Shown here piece by piece: positions 10,849 through 23,072 of a stretch of DNA of 64,000 nucleotides. The first letter of the stretch is position 1, and each line of letters begins with the position of its first letter. The stretch comes from Botryotinia globosa (Eukaryota; Ascomycota; Leotiomycetes; Helotiales; Sclerotiniaceae), in NCBI GenBank assembly GCA_014898425.1, contig RCSZ01000010.1:1240001-1304000 (forward strand), read 5' to 3'. Below the pieces are notes generated by a model. The model was not told where the DNA came from and searched no databases. It saw nothing but the letters and a program-made list of their open reading frames with translations. The position numbers and the translations under genes were made by a program.

Positions 10849-13800
10849 TTAAGCACATGATGTCTTTTTTATTCAAAAGAACTAAAACCAAAATTCAAAT
10901 ACCAAATACCAATTCAAAATGAATACTTTCAATCTTTTCATGTATATGAAGTTGCAATCTATTGGACTCGGCAAATGCAGATCCCTCCCCCATGGTTCAT
11001 CCGGAATTTTACATTATACATGAATGTTAATTTGAGATGAAGATCCAACATTTTTCGCCTGCATTACTCACTTTGGATTTGGGTACCGGCACATAGCTGG
11101 GCCTGAGACGAAACGAAATTTCCAGGATGTTCATGACATATGTCATGTCGAACATGTCTTGCATTCATCTCATCTCGTTTCAATTCATTTCATCAGCATA
11201 AGGCGAACAGATTGAAAACTGGGGAATGTTAAATTTGCAAAGTAGATGAAGCTTTTCTCTTTCTTTTCTTTGTTGATGGTATTTTTGGGGGGTGGCTTTT
11301 GTTTGCTGGGAGGGAGTGTGGTGTGGTGTGGTGTGGTAAAGGGTGTTGTGATTTGTAGATGAATGGGATGGGATGGGATGGGATGGTAGTGGTTTTATGG
11401 ATTTTCTTTCTGTTTTTTTGTTTGTATGCTGGGAGATGAAGATGGAGATGAGAAATGGGGAGATAGAGATGAGGAGTTTGTGGAGAAGTGTCTAGTTGAA
11501 TGAATGAATGAATGGTTGGTGGAATGTGGAATGTGGAATATCTACCAGGAAGGTAGGTAGGTAGGTAGGTAATTTAGGGGTCCATGACGAAATGATCATG
11601 TATGGATGGAACGTACGTACTACGGATGTGTGAAATGAAATGAAATGAACAAATACAGCCAGCTTACACCACATACGCGGTGCGCGATGAGAATACCTGG
11701 ATAGGTTGGTTGGTATGTACTGCATACGATATGACATGTAAGTAAGTATGTAAGTAAGTATGTATGTGAGTAAGTTCAAGTGATATGCAAACCCGAAGCA
11801 ACACAATGCATAGTGTGAGAAAGTCGGAGAGAAACTTCGCATCATGCGCATAGGGAGATTTGAGAAACCAATGCAGCCGCGCGCACATTTTCACGTCGGG
11901 AATGGGGGTTTGGAGGGTGTTGGATATGATGTGAGGTGAGATGAGATGAGATGAAGCGAAGTACAGAATTCGGATCCGGAGTTAGAGTTAGAGTTAGAGA
12001 CAAAAGTTGGGTAGAGATAGAGGGTGTGGGAGTGGGAGTGGGAGTGGGAGTGCTCGAAACGGTTTTAAAATGGGGTGGGATGGGATGGGATGGGATGAAC
12101 CACAGAAGAAGCATTGCTTTGAGTTTCGAGAAATATTGGCGCGGAGAAAAGAAAGAAAGAAAGAAAGAATAGCGTTTACTCCGTAGAAGTAGAAGGGTCG
12201 AGATTTATTTATAGATTTGCTTATTGTGTGCAAGTAGATGTGTAGGTACTGAGGGTGTAAGTTGAGAGAGAAGGATGGATACTTGGACACTAAATAGTTG
12301 ATCATTTGTATGTTGTAGAGTCGAGATATTGTGGACAGCAGACAGTATATGTAGTGTGTGTAATGGAGTGATAGTAGTGCAGTGCAGTGCAGTGTAGTGT
12401 AGTGTGTTGATTATTGATTTGATTGTCGAATGGTTTGGATGCTAGATGGGCAAGGTAGGGAATGCAAATAATGTCGTGTACCGCTCAAGTCTGAAGCAGA
12501 GTGGTAGACGGCAAGATGAAGGATTGATGGTAACTGTTGGCACCAAGTAGGAAGTGGAATGAAGATATTTGTTGGCTGTACTCTGTATTCCCCGTGATAC
12601 CTACTTGATCATAGGTAGCTCACTCATCATGGCTTCCATCCCTTTCACAAATCCATCTACATACTGTAGTAACATAACTCACCTAACTCACACCAACGAC
12701 CCACGTTCATACATCGGACAAGCTCACTTGACCCACATTTCCGTTCCGCTTTGCTTTGACCATGCCATATCCATACCGGTATCATATCACATTATACCAT
12801 GCCATGCCATGCCATCCCATGCCATGCCATCCCATGCCATGCCATGATCCATCCCATGCTCGCCATACTCATGCTAATATTGCTCCAACACCTACCTAGT
12901 ACCTACACATGCCAAATGACTGGCAGTCAGACAACCCATTCTCCACGAGGGATCGTGTACCTGAAACGTTCAAACATCAGATGGTTGAAACGAACAAATC
13001 ACGGCTGACATATTCCCTGTCGATGTGAAAGCGTGACCCCACTTGAAGCTAATACTCCGTACATACGGAGTAGGTAATAAACTGCGCGAGCTGCGCGGGC
13101 TGCGCTACGCCTCTTGAGTCTTGACCAGGGCGTTTGCAAGCAAGACGGGAGTAGTTTGTGTGATCTTGATTTGTGATCTTGGTTTGTGATCTTGGTTTGT
13201 GATCTGGATGGAGGAAGACTTCTTCTACATTACTCATGATTTTAGCGCTCAGATAGTAAACGACATTGGAGAATTACCCTGATGAAGGAGTTTACTGTTG
13301 ATCAACCTTTTCCTTCACATCATCGATATCATTGGATGAATCATGTTGTCATTTGTAATGCCCGGTGAAGGCTTCTTTCCTTTCCCCCCTTATAGTCACG
13401 ACTCACATACCCATCCATCCAGATTCCATACCCGTGGACATGCATGTTGGCTTGCTTCTTTTGTTTCCTAATCCTGGTGACCAAAAAAAGAAGAAAATAT
13501 GAGGAATGCACCAGTGAAGCGGTTTATTAAAAAGTCAAGTAAATGCTTGTTTGTTTGAACCTATCATTGGGTCTCCTGTATTCTGCCTTTTTTGCCTTTT
13601 TTACCTTTTTATCTTTTTATCTTTTTCCCTTTTTCCCTTTTTCCCTTTTTACCCTTTACATACCAGGCGGACCATTTGACAACTCCCCCGCTTACCCAAA
13701 GTGGCCTTGTTTGTCATCTTGGAAATCCTTCCTTTCATCTTCTACCCTTCCCTTCCCTTCCCCTCCCTTCCCTTCTTTTGCTCAACACCTCTTAACCACC

Positions 13801-14599
13801 AAAATTCATCGCAGGATCGATTAGATATCTTTCGATTTTATTCATTAAACAATAAAGAGCCTTGTTGAAGTATCCATACCTACATTCCTTCAAAGTTTGC
13901 CTTGATTGCTGCATCTACAGATTGTTCGACACATTCATTATCGACAAACAAAAATTCACATATCCCACGATCCCTCCCTTTCGAGGAACCTCAGATCATT
14001 TGACACCTGGGCACGCTCAGGAATATTGAATTAACTTTTTCAACTTCCAACATTCATTTTTGAATCCCACAGAAGAAACGTGTCTATCAGATACAGATTC
14101 ACTTCTTCTTTGCTATTACACATCATCATCACAACAGATCAAGGTTATCAGTACATATACATATATTCACTTCCACTTCAACACCTCATATCAAATCAAA
14201 TCAAAATCAACAGTTCCCTACCCCCAAGGAGTCACTTTTTCTATATCGGCCCGCCTCGATCTTAGATTTGCGTCACAGAGTCATTCCTTCAAAATTAAGG
14301 TCATTCCTACAAAACGAGACCATAGTCGTGCGACAGACAACAGTAAAGCTTCTTGGCCTTCAAAGCTTGAGGGAAGATTTCTTGTCCAACCAGAAATATT
14401 TCAGAAGCTCACCTGCAGGAAACATCTGATCAACTACCAATCTTGCTCAATCAACCTCCTGCACTGATAAAGATTACCCGTCGGAAGATCCAATCCGGAG
14501 TATCTTACCGGGGATAATATAATACCCCCACCATATCACCTCCAGCAAGTAGTTGATCTTATCCGGAAGACAAATCCCGAATCTTCCATATCAGCAAAT
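10849..14599. other. Long intergenic region with simple repeats and the 5' leader of the next gene
   Basis: 3.75 kb with no supported gene. Short-unit arrays are dense: GGGAT/GGTGT pentamers at about 11316-11385, GTAA/GTAT tetramers at about 11735-11770, GTTAGA and GGGAGT hexamers at about 11978-12050, and CCATG pentamers at about 12797-12847. A 14-bp unit (TTTGTGATCTTGGT type) occurs about three times at 13158-13205. From about 13580 to 13785 the plus strand is strongly pyrimidine-rich, as in fungal promoters, so the last ~1 kb is probably promoter and a long leader of the gene at 14600. Confidence 0.55.
12797..12847. repeat. CCATG/CCATC pentanucleotide array
   Basis: About ten copies of CCATG, with CCATC variants at regular places. 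It is non-coding and belongs to the same class of pentamer arrays seen at 5012-5050, 11360-11385 and 12070-12095. Confidence 0.8.
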
Positions 14600-15388
14600 A
14601 TGTCTCTCGCACGCGCATTTACAACTCGGAGGGCAAAGAAACAGCTCGATGTCGCCGCTCCTTCACCAACTGCGCAACGACCCGTAACCCCAAGGTTCGC
14701 TCATGGTACTATCAAGCGTGCACAGATTTCGGCCCCAACGGAACTTCTCTCTACAACCAATATGTTGTCGTACAATGCACCAGATCTCTACCCAAAGGAT
14801 GCCAGTAAACGAATCGCATCAAGCAGCACGGCATCAACTCATTCAGGGGAAGAGTCGGATACCTCGCGAATGACAAGCTCGACGAGTCTAACTTCTGCCG
14901 ATACATTATCAATTGAATCTCGTTCGCCCATAACTCCAGCCGGAGATCACCTTTCGGCATTCAACTTTGGCAAAAAGTCGATTGAGATTGCATCTGGTGA
15001 TGAAGCACCTGGTATTCCAAGCAGAGCTCCTTCACATACCAAGAAGAACCACGAAATCATGTCTCGCAAAAACTCTGTTGCAAGAATGTCGTCACCCAAG
15101 AGCTCTGCCACTGTTCGATCAACAATGCAAATATTCTCACCAAATGTTCAGGAAGCAGTTGCACTTGAACCACATCCTTTCGGCAAAGAACTCGCCCAGG
15201 TTTCCGAGATTGCTGAAGAATATGGCATCACCAAGGAAACTTTGGCGGTTGTTGATGAGGAAGAACAAGAGTTGATATCAAGAGGATTGTTCAAATTCAG
15301 AGCCGAAGACTACATGAGTGAAATACAAGGGCTATTTATGAGTGCTTTTGGCGAAGTCAAACCTACCATAGGACCAGTATGGATCTAG
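14600..15388 (+). CDS. Uncharacterised Ser/Thr-rich ascomycete protein
   Basis: Intronless frame of 262 aa with its ATG at 14600 and a TAG stop at 15388. I do not recognise the family. Residues 1-200 are low-complexity and probably disordered, rich in Ser, Thr, Pro and Ala (e.g. SSSTASTHSGEESD, SSTSLTSADTLSIES), with basic patches near the N-terminus (TTRRAKKQ). The last ~70 residues are different: an ordered-looking acidic segment (AQVSEIAEEYG, VVDEEEQELISRGLFKF, EDYMSEIQGLF) that is likely helical and the conserved part of the protein. Coding is supported by length, codon-like composition and a long pyrimidine-rich upstream region. A final exon beyond 15379 is possible, since GTATGG there could be a donor, but no continuation is obvious. 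Confidence 0.72.
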   Translation: MSLARAFTTRRAKKQLDVAAPSPTAQRPVTPRFAHGTIKRAQISAPTELLSTTNMLSYNAPDLYPKDASKRIASSSTASTHSGEESDTSRMTSSTSLTSADTLSIESRSPITPAGDHLSAFNFGKKSIEIASGDEAPGIPSRAPSHTKKNHEIMSRKNSVARMSSPKSSATVRSTMQIFSPNVQEAVALEPHPFGKELAQVSEIAEEYGITKETLAVVDEEEQELISRGLFKFRAEDYMSEIQGLFMSAFGEVKPTIGPVWI

Positions 15389-17353
15389 AATAAATGAGGC
15401 AGGCTTCTCTTTATTCTACGGCTTGACGCTACTCTTAAAATTTCGATGTACATATTTTATAACCACTCGTCACTTGGCGAAGTTTCTTTACGTTCCTTTC
15501 ATGATTATTTCACATAATCTTTACATTACGTTTCTTTCGACTGTCATGGAAAACCCGGTGGAGGAGGAGTTTATTACGGCCTGGAATTTTCTTTTCAAGG
15601 GGACAGGATAGGAGGGAAAGATGTTCGATTGGTCGGTCGATATTCATGGATTGGCTATATCCCGGAGTTTTTCTTTTAGGGCAAACTCCGACACACTCTC
15701 TTGGGTCTGTTTTCATTGATTGTTCTTTATCTACCACACACTCTCTTTTTGAAGATATCGTAGGATATTAATGCGTTGATCTGGATAGGATTTGGAGGTA
15801 CTGGGAAATAGTGCCTCGTGTATTTTGAATGGGAAGAGAGATGAAGGAAAAATGATGGAGGATGTGGATGGGGTTAAACTGAACCTTTAATTGCTAGTTA
15901 CTAAATAAAGGGCAGACCATACATAAAGACAGCAATGTTTATCAAGATACTTGGGAAAATTGTGTTGGCACCTTGTGATTTGTGTGAATGGGATTTTCTT
16001 CTATGGGGGATATGGAAGTTTGAAATGTGTGATATGTAGAGTATGATGTTTGATATTGATATCGATGTTTCCACTTTGATATACCTATGACAATACCTAC
16101 CTACCTATCTAGGTATGAATAGAATGTACACATTTCAACCCCCAAATCTAGAGAAACATTGTGATGATTTTTATTACTTGGTGTACATATACATAGTAGT
16201 AGTAGTAGTAAATTCATAATCGATTCGGTCTATATAGCTAGGCTAAAACCATGCGATGCGCCTTATATACTATACATATATAAATATTCTCACATACTAA
16301 TTCATTTACCTCTCTCTGTACAATAGATATATCGATTGTTTATGTGTATATCATATCATCACATCCTGACATACGCATACGGGACTCGAAAATTGAATTA
16401 TAAGTGCCGATATTATATTACGCGTGTAAGTCTTGGATTTTTCCTTTTTCTTTTCCTACGGTTGATACCTACCTAGTACCTTCGGAAGGTACCTCGGATG
16501 ATCATGTATCTCATACATGATACATGATACATGATACATCCGTGGACGGCATTGATGGGGTTCCTGGAGATTTTGATTGGAGACTGGGGTGATGTGATTT
16601 GGTGACTGATTTGGTGGTTTATTTATATCTCGGTCTATCTTGGGTTTGGGAGTTTGGGAGGGAATTGTGGGGAGGTAGGTATGATGCTTGGGTAGAGGGT
16701 ATCTAGGTACTTGGGGACTAGGGGACTTGGGGATTTGGGATGAGAGTAATGGTAATGGTTTGGAGGCTGGAGGCTGGAGGCTGGATTAGAGTTGTGATGT
16801 GATGGATGTGTGATATATGATGCAATCAGATAATGTTTTTTCTTCTTTTCTTTTCTTTTTCCCTTTCTTCTTTTTGGTCCTGTTTTTAGTTGTTTGGTAG
16901 TGTGATGTGATGTGATGTACCTACCCAGCTGTCCACCTAGTTCCCTTCAACGCAACACAGCTTAGAATGAGATGATTAACATCACTCAGATGAGATGAGA
17001 TGGGATGAGATAAGCGGAGCTTAATTCAAATAAGCGTACGGAAGGTGAAGAACGGAGAAGCTTTCACTACCTAGACAGATACTTGAAACGGCGGATGTTT
17101 GGGATGTATAAACGAATGAGTCTGGATTCTGGATCGACGGCGAGAGATGGGGTTTCTCGGAGGTGCTGCATGGGGGTGTGGGTGTGGGTGTGGTGTTTAG
17201 GGAGGAAGATCTGGGTTGGAACTTGGGTCTACCTAGGTACTTGGGTACTTACTTTTATGAGTGATGGGTATGTACAGTATTACATATCGATTCTTTAATA
17301 TCTATCATTCTTCCGAAAGGAATGGGTGATGGAGAATTGCGTATAGCAAAATC

Positions 17354-17455
17354 ATGTATGTATGTATGTATGTATGTATGTATGTATGTATGTATGTATG
17401 TATGTATGTATGTATGTATGTATGTATGTATGTATGTATGTATGTATGTATGTAT
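17354..17455. repeat. (ATGT)n tetranucleotide microsatellite, ~25 copies
   Basis: Near-perfect tandem ATGT over about 102 bp. Because four and three are coprime it reads as a repeating MYVC/TYIH-type peptide in every frame, so the open frames across it are not genes. Confidence 0.97.
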
Positions 17456-19982
17456 ATATGTGAAGATCACGAGAGTTGTATTATTCTTGCATTTGTTGCA
17501 TATCTGAATTTTCGACGCAGGTACGCGCCGCGCATCCATCTTTTTGTTGCATCCATCTCTTTTTATACATTCAGCTTTTAGGTACATCCTATATAGGAGA
17601 AAAAACAGGCCGCAATTGACCATTTAATTCTTTACTAGAATCTTTCAATTAATTGAATTATAAATCAATTATAAATCAATTATAAATAAAATAATTAAAT
17701 TATAAACTAATTATAAATAAAATAACTAAATTTGAAAATATAAAATTAATTCTCAACTCTTGATTATATGGATACCTATTAAAATATGTTTTTTATTCCA
17801 AATTTGAACAAAGAAATTGAACTATTTATTGAAAGTATTTTATAGACAGAGACATATCCATCCTCCCTCTCTTCTTCGTGCAACCTCTCATCTTCAGACA
17901 TGCAACAAAATTTCTAATCATGCGTATCCACTAATTATGCGATGTTATTGGTTATATAGGACTCACTTATGTAATCGATTAGAAGCTTGAGGCTAGTGGT
18001 TTTAGCGTGGAAAGCTAGTAAGCTAAGAAAAAAAATCTTGTGGTAAGAATGAGAAAATTATATTAACATCACCACCACGAAACAAATCTTGAACAACAAC
18101 AACATTACGGCGTAATGCTGGGTATTGGTGACAATGTCTTGCCTGTTTGAAAAAGATGAGGATGGTGAGGATATGATAAAAAGAGATACTATTGGAGCCA
18201 GAGGGAAAATGATCGAATGGTTATGAGAGATTGATCACTTATGGACAAGATGTCGCGACTTATCATCCTCAATGGGTATCACTTTCATCACTAACAGAGC
18301 AGCTCAATTCACACGTCACTCCTCTATCACATAACCAGCAAACAACGATCTCAAAACACAAACAATACATCGCATCCATATCCCAACTCTCCTCCGTAAG
18401 TACCTTTCTCTATCTCAACCAAACAAACCAGCATCACCACGAAAAAACTACAATGATGAGATCAATACCCTCAAAATTATCTTTAGGAAGAGCCGTATGA
18501 GGTTGACATCCCTAACAAAAACACTCACGCTGATATCCGTGTGGCATCGTCATATGCAGCGGGTATTGGGGTCGGTGTGGGATCGTTGACGGTGCTTTGA
18601 GTGTGGGGTTCTGAAGTTTTTTTTTTCCGTTATGGAATTTTGTGGTGGTGGTTTGGGAAGGATGTATGGATTTTTTTCTAGGATTTAAGCTAATTTTTTT
18701 GCTGGAAGAATAGAAAGATATTGTGAGGCTTGGGAGGGTATGAATGAGCATCTCTGAGGGGGATGTTCAGGTGGGGCTCGAGTGCTGGCATATTCTAGGG
18801 TAACATTGATGGCAGAATTCAGGATGCGATGGGGAATGGATGTTCCTGCTGCTATGTTAGTGGTATTACTTCCTTGACTCAATGACACGAGCTGGCGCAC
18901 CTTGTAACTGGTCGATGATAGTTGGTTGACATGTCACTTTTGCTTGCAAAGTCGATTGGCTCAACGATTAAGAATAGGCAGATGGGTCTGCTCGCTGGGT
19001 GTTACCTACCGGTACAGATGATAGCAAAGTTGTTTATCCTCGTGTCGTGCCGTGTACGTGGTCAAGTGGCTATCTGATCTGTAGGCGATGCATAGTATGA
19101 TGCCAGCCTTTTCTTGAAATATCCTAGTTTAGCTGTATTCAACGTAACTATTCTAGATGTAATGCCAAGCTTACGAATACGTTCCATTATCCATATTCAT
19201 ACACGCTATAACCACTATACCCCTTCGATGAACGACAATCTAGAAATATCCAAATTCATGTTCCCGAACGACTTGAGGAAGTATTCATGTTTTTCGTTGA
19301 CTAAGTGAAGCGTGCAGAGAAGGGAATGGGGGGAGGTAACATTCCACAGCAGCTATATTCATATCACACCAATAAACCACTCCTTACAAAATATCAAAAG
19401 GTGAGCAACTATCACAAAATACAATCTATATATATATCATCAGCATAAGTGAGGTAATATAACCTTTATCAATAATATACGAATATGTACAGGTTGTTCG
19501 TGAAAATCTAATTATCTATAATTCCTTTTTTTTCTGATTTGTTCCATCTCCTCTACCTTCTTCTCCGCGCTCACTCTATTCTACTTCTTAACTTCAAATC
19601 TCCATTCCTATACCTATACTCATACCTAAAGATCCTCTATCCTCCCCCTTCTCCCAACACCCAAATCCAACCCCCCTTCCCCAAACCCAAACAAGAAAAC
19701 TCACTCACCCAACAATCTAAACCCAGAATTCCAATAACGAAATAACGAAATAACTGAAGAAAAAAAAGTAAAAGTAAAAGTAGATTGGATGAGATGAGAT
19801 GAGATGAGATTAAATAATACATATCATATATTATATATTATATAGTACTAGATCTAGTATATAAATGATATCATAATATATAATGAACTATTATCTATAT
19901 CTATCTATCTATTTATTTATATCTATCTCTCTCGAGAAGTTTTATATAATTCGTTTGATTTTTGAATATGGATTTTTTATGT

Positions 19983-20140
19983 GTATATATGTATATATGT
20001 ATATATGTATATATGTATATATGTATATATGTATATATGTATATATGTATATATGTATATATGTATATATGTATATATGTATATATGTATATATGTATAT
20101 ATGTATATATGTATATATGTATATATGTATATATGTATAT
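19983..20140. repeat. (GTATATAT)n octanucleotide array, ~20 copies
   Basis: 158 bp of essentially perfect 8-bp units. The unit is nearly self-complementary (TATATA core), so single strands could fold into hairpins. Open frames across it on both strands are artefacts of the repeat. Confidence 0.96.
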
Positions 20141-20298
20141 CAACCAATCATCTATTCCACTCCTTCAGATCTTTACATCATTCTTCTTTTCTAAAGTCAT
20201 ATTCTTAAAAAGAAATAAGAGATTGTATATACTATTTTGATTATCTATACCATCACCACCAATTAAGTGATATCTAATAGTTATTGTAATCTCATTTC

Positions 20299-20398
20299 TT
20301 CCTACTTCCTACTTCCTACTTCCTACTTCCTACTTCCTACTTCCTACTTCCTACTTCCTACTTCCTACTTCCTACTTCCTACTTCCTACTTCCTACTT
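20299..20398. repeat. (CCTACTT)n heptanucleotide array, ~14 copies
   Basis: About 100 bp of perfect 7-bp units, pyrimidine-rich on the plus strand, lying 160 bp downstream of the octamer array. Confidence 0.96.
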
Positions 20399-21829
20399 TC
20401 CACTCCTCTATATAATCAATGCTAGATATCTATACATCACTACATGACTATAAATTATACTTCTCAATTCCTATTCGTCAACTATTACTTCGTCCTTCTC
20501 TTGCTCTTGCTCCCCCTTGATATCTTCTCGCTAACCATACCTCATACCTAACATTGTATGCCCCTATATTGTATACTCCTCATTTCTCCATCTTCCCATT
20601 CCCCAAATTCTCAATCTCATGTACAATAAATCCTTCAGTACATATATCAATACATACACACGTACCTACACAAACACCCCCCCCCCCCCTCCCCACCATT
20701 TTCAATATCCCTCTTCCCTCTCCTCTTCCCTCTCCTCTTCCCTAAACCTCCCCCAACTCAATTTCTATAAAGAACATTCCACAAAGCACTACACTAAATA
20801 TACAATACCATATACACACTACAACCTACAAATCAAGAAAAGAATAAATAAAAGAGAGAACAAAGTTAAGAAATAATATCCCAATTACCTACTCTAATAT
20901 AATCCTCAAGATTTTAAAAAATTCCTCAAACCAAGTAGGTGAAAAATGCAGAGGAAGATTCGATTTTGAGAATGAGATAGACACTGGATATACATACGCA
21001 TATCATATTCAAGTTATAGCCATCCGGGATTAACAATGATAAGGTATTATGCATAATTTCGTCTTATTTCTGATACTAATCATCAATTCCTTCCATGTTC
21101 CTGTGTGAATATGCCACTATACACACCATCTACCCTCCGAAAGATCACAGTTCTACTGATCTTGCATCGACATTCCCTTACCATGCCCATTTAGGACGCC
21201 TCCCCAGTCAAGTGCAAGATCTTACTAGAACTACTTGTTATACTTATGCTCTCTCCCCATTTCCCCGAATCTCTCGTTTCTCAATCTCCAATAATTTTAT
21301 CCTCATTCATTCAACAATTTAAGAAAATTTATTTGCGCTCTCTCAATCGCCATGACCCAAAATGGAAACAACCGCTTGCAAAATAGCAACGGGTAAAAGT
21401 ATCACACAAAAACAAAAGAGATATCGAACCGTTAGTTACCTGAGGATCAAAATCAAATAAACATGGGTATTAGAAGACACAAGTATGTTCCCGATCCACT
21501 ATCTCCAGAGACGCCGCTATTTGATTCACCTAGCATCCAGCTCGCTTTTTCCAGTAATACAAAATGACATGTCCAGACAACCATGATCAGAAATTAAATT
21601 TTGTGAATGAAATTGGTGTAAAGTGTGTACAAATACATTGAAAATCGTACGCATATGTGTTAGATTGTGGAGGGGTGATGCAGATGCAAGTTGAATCTGC
21701 TTCCACGATAAGTATGATCTCGAGTGATCATTCTGGATTGTGTTGTATGTGTGGCCGTGAATCATAAAAGTTCGCATTGGAGATAAGCTGTGATAGTAAT
21801 TTAGAACCAAAAGCTCGAAAAACAAGAGA

Positions 21830-23072
21830 TTATTCGAAAAGAGTTGAGCACTTTGGACATGCAACCCGCTGCAATGTCACCGCGTGCGGAGTCGATCTCT
21901 TGTCCGTAATTTTGATCATTGGTGGAGTCTGCTCATCCTGATTATGTGTAAATTCCCCTTTGAATTCCTTAGAGTATATCTTCTGTTTCGATTTTCCATT
22001 CTTGTTCTTCTTATCTTTGGGTTTGGTTCCATTTGTTGCCGTTTCATTTGGGTACTCCTCGTGATATCGCTTGATGAGGGCGTCTTCAACCAAACACTCC
22101 GAATGATATAGAGTTTGGCAATCTCCATTATCACAAATATGCTCATACTCGCGTTTATCGGGATTATAGTGACCATTGCAAATACAATAGACGGGCAAGT
22201 CCTGGAGGAAAATGATTAATTCTCATGTGTCTGATTCACAGAGATAAAACTCACCGAAAGTCTCTGGGTGGCTTGACAGAATGTCTGACGCCAGTAAAAC
22301 TTGCTGGGATCCGGATCAGATACTGCATCATCATCCAGATCCTCAGAAAAACGTTCAACATCTATCTTTCCTGCCAAGGTCAATACATCTACGACATCCA
22401 GATAATTGCTCGCAATAAGCTCTGAATTTCCGTGGTATTTCCTCCGTCCTGAACTTGCGGAAGTCTCGCCTGCAGCTTTGGCTGTCGCTGGTAATTCTTC
22501 CGGCCAATACATCCAGGCAACCTAAAACCAATCAGTCCAAGGTCTTTTCCAAAAGATAATAGTATTTACCAAGGCGTAGACATGCTGCGGATCTTTAGCT
22601 CTGACCTGTAATATCCTTGCTATCCAGAAGTCCCTTGGTTGTGTGCCTGTTTCTGTCTTGCCCTTCACATAAACGAATTGATTGTTTTTATAAGTATCGC
22701 CTTGGACTGCTTCGAATTAGAGGAAATCCAGTAGCTAATGTTTGAACCACACTTACTTATGAAGTTGTTATATTTCCTCATGGCCGCCCACTCTGTATTT
22801 GGCACAACAGTATAATGGTAATTAAGTTCGTCCTCCGGCGCATTGTAACCTTGAAATGGTGATATATGCTCCTCTGCCAGTGCTCTCAGTTCCGCATTTT
22901 GTTTTGACCCCTTTCCTTTTTTGACCAAATCCATAAGCGGTATCTTAATCTCGAAGGATATCGCTTCTTGCACAGCGGCAGGAGAGGACATGGAACCTGG
23001 CTCGGAAGAGTCTGTCTTCATTCGTTTATTCGAAGATGAACTCGAGCCATTCAAGCCATGTTTTGGCGCCAT
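21830..23072 (-). CDS. BAH-PHD domain chromatin protein
   Basis: Predicted 363-aa protein. Exons in transcription order are 23072..22757, 22706..22570, 22521..22255 and 22201..21830; all junctions are GT..AG and in frame, ending in TAA. After a Ser-rich basic start (SSSSNKRMKTD), residues about 95-230 form a BAH domain: FVYVKG, PRDFWIARILQVRA, YALVAWMYWPEELP, GNSELIASNYLDVVDVLTLAGKI and FYWRQTF. Exon 4 holds a PHD-type zinc finger with C246-x-C248, C263-x4-C268, H273-x2-C276 and a last C355-x2-C358 pair, separated by a Lys-rich insert. BAH-PHD proteins read histone marks; the fungal H3K27me3 effector EPR-1 has this architecture, and plant EBS/SHL share it. Which mark this one binds is not shown by sequence. 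The ATG at 23072 (MAPKHGL) is preferred over upstream non-ATG extension. Confidence 0.85.

Larger units (their letters stand above)
15389..21829. other. 6.4-kb gene-poor region rich in simple repeats
   Basis: I support no protein gene here. The region holds a TATG array (17354-17455), an octamer array (19983-20140), a heptamer array (about 20299-20398), a palindromic ATGATAC run at about 16505-16540, TAG repeats at about 16197-16212, and an AATTATAAAT-rich block at 17640-17740. At about 18398-18443 there is a good intron-like unit (GTAAGT ... CTCAAC ... CCAG) followed by ATGATGAGATC, suggesting a transcribed unit, but the frame after it closes at once. Confidence 0.55.

Noticed and set aside
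17255..17623. Open frames across the ATGT array on both strands
   Set aside because: They consist only of the tetranucleotide repeat plus short flanks; any stop-free repeat produces them.
19883..20240. Overlapping frames rich in Tyr/Ile/Cys/Val
   Set aside because: They are readings of the GTATATAT octamer array.
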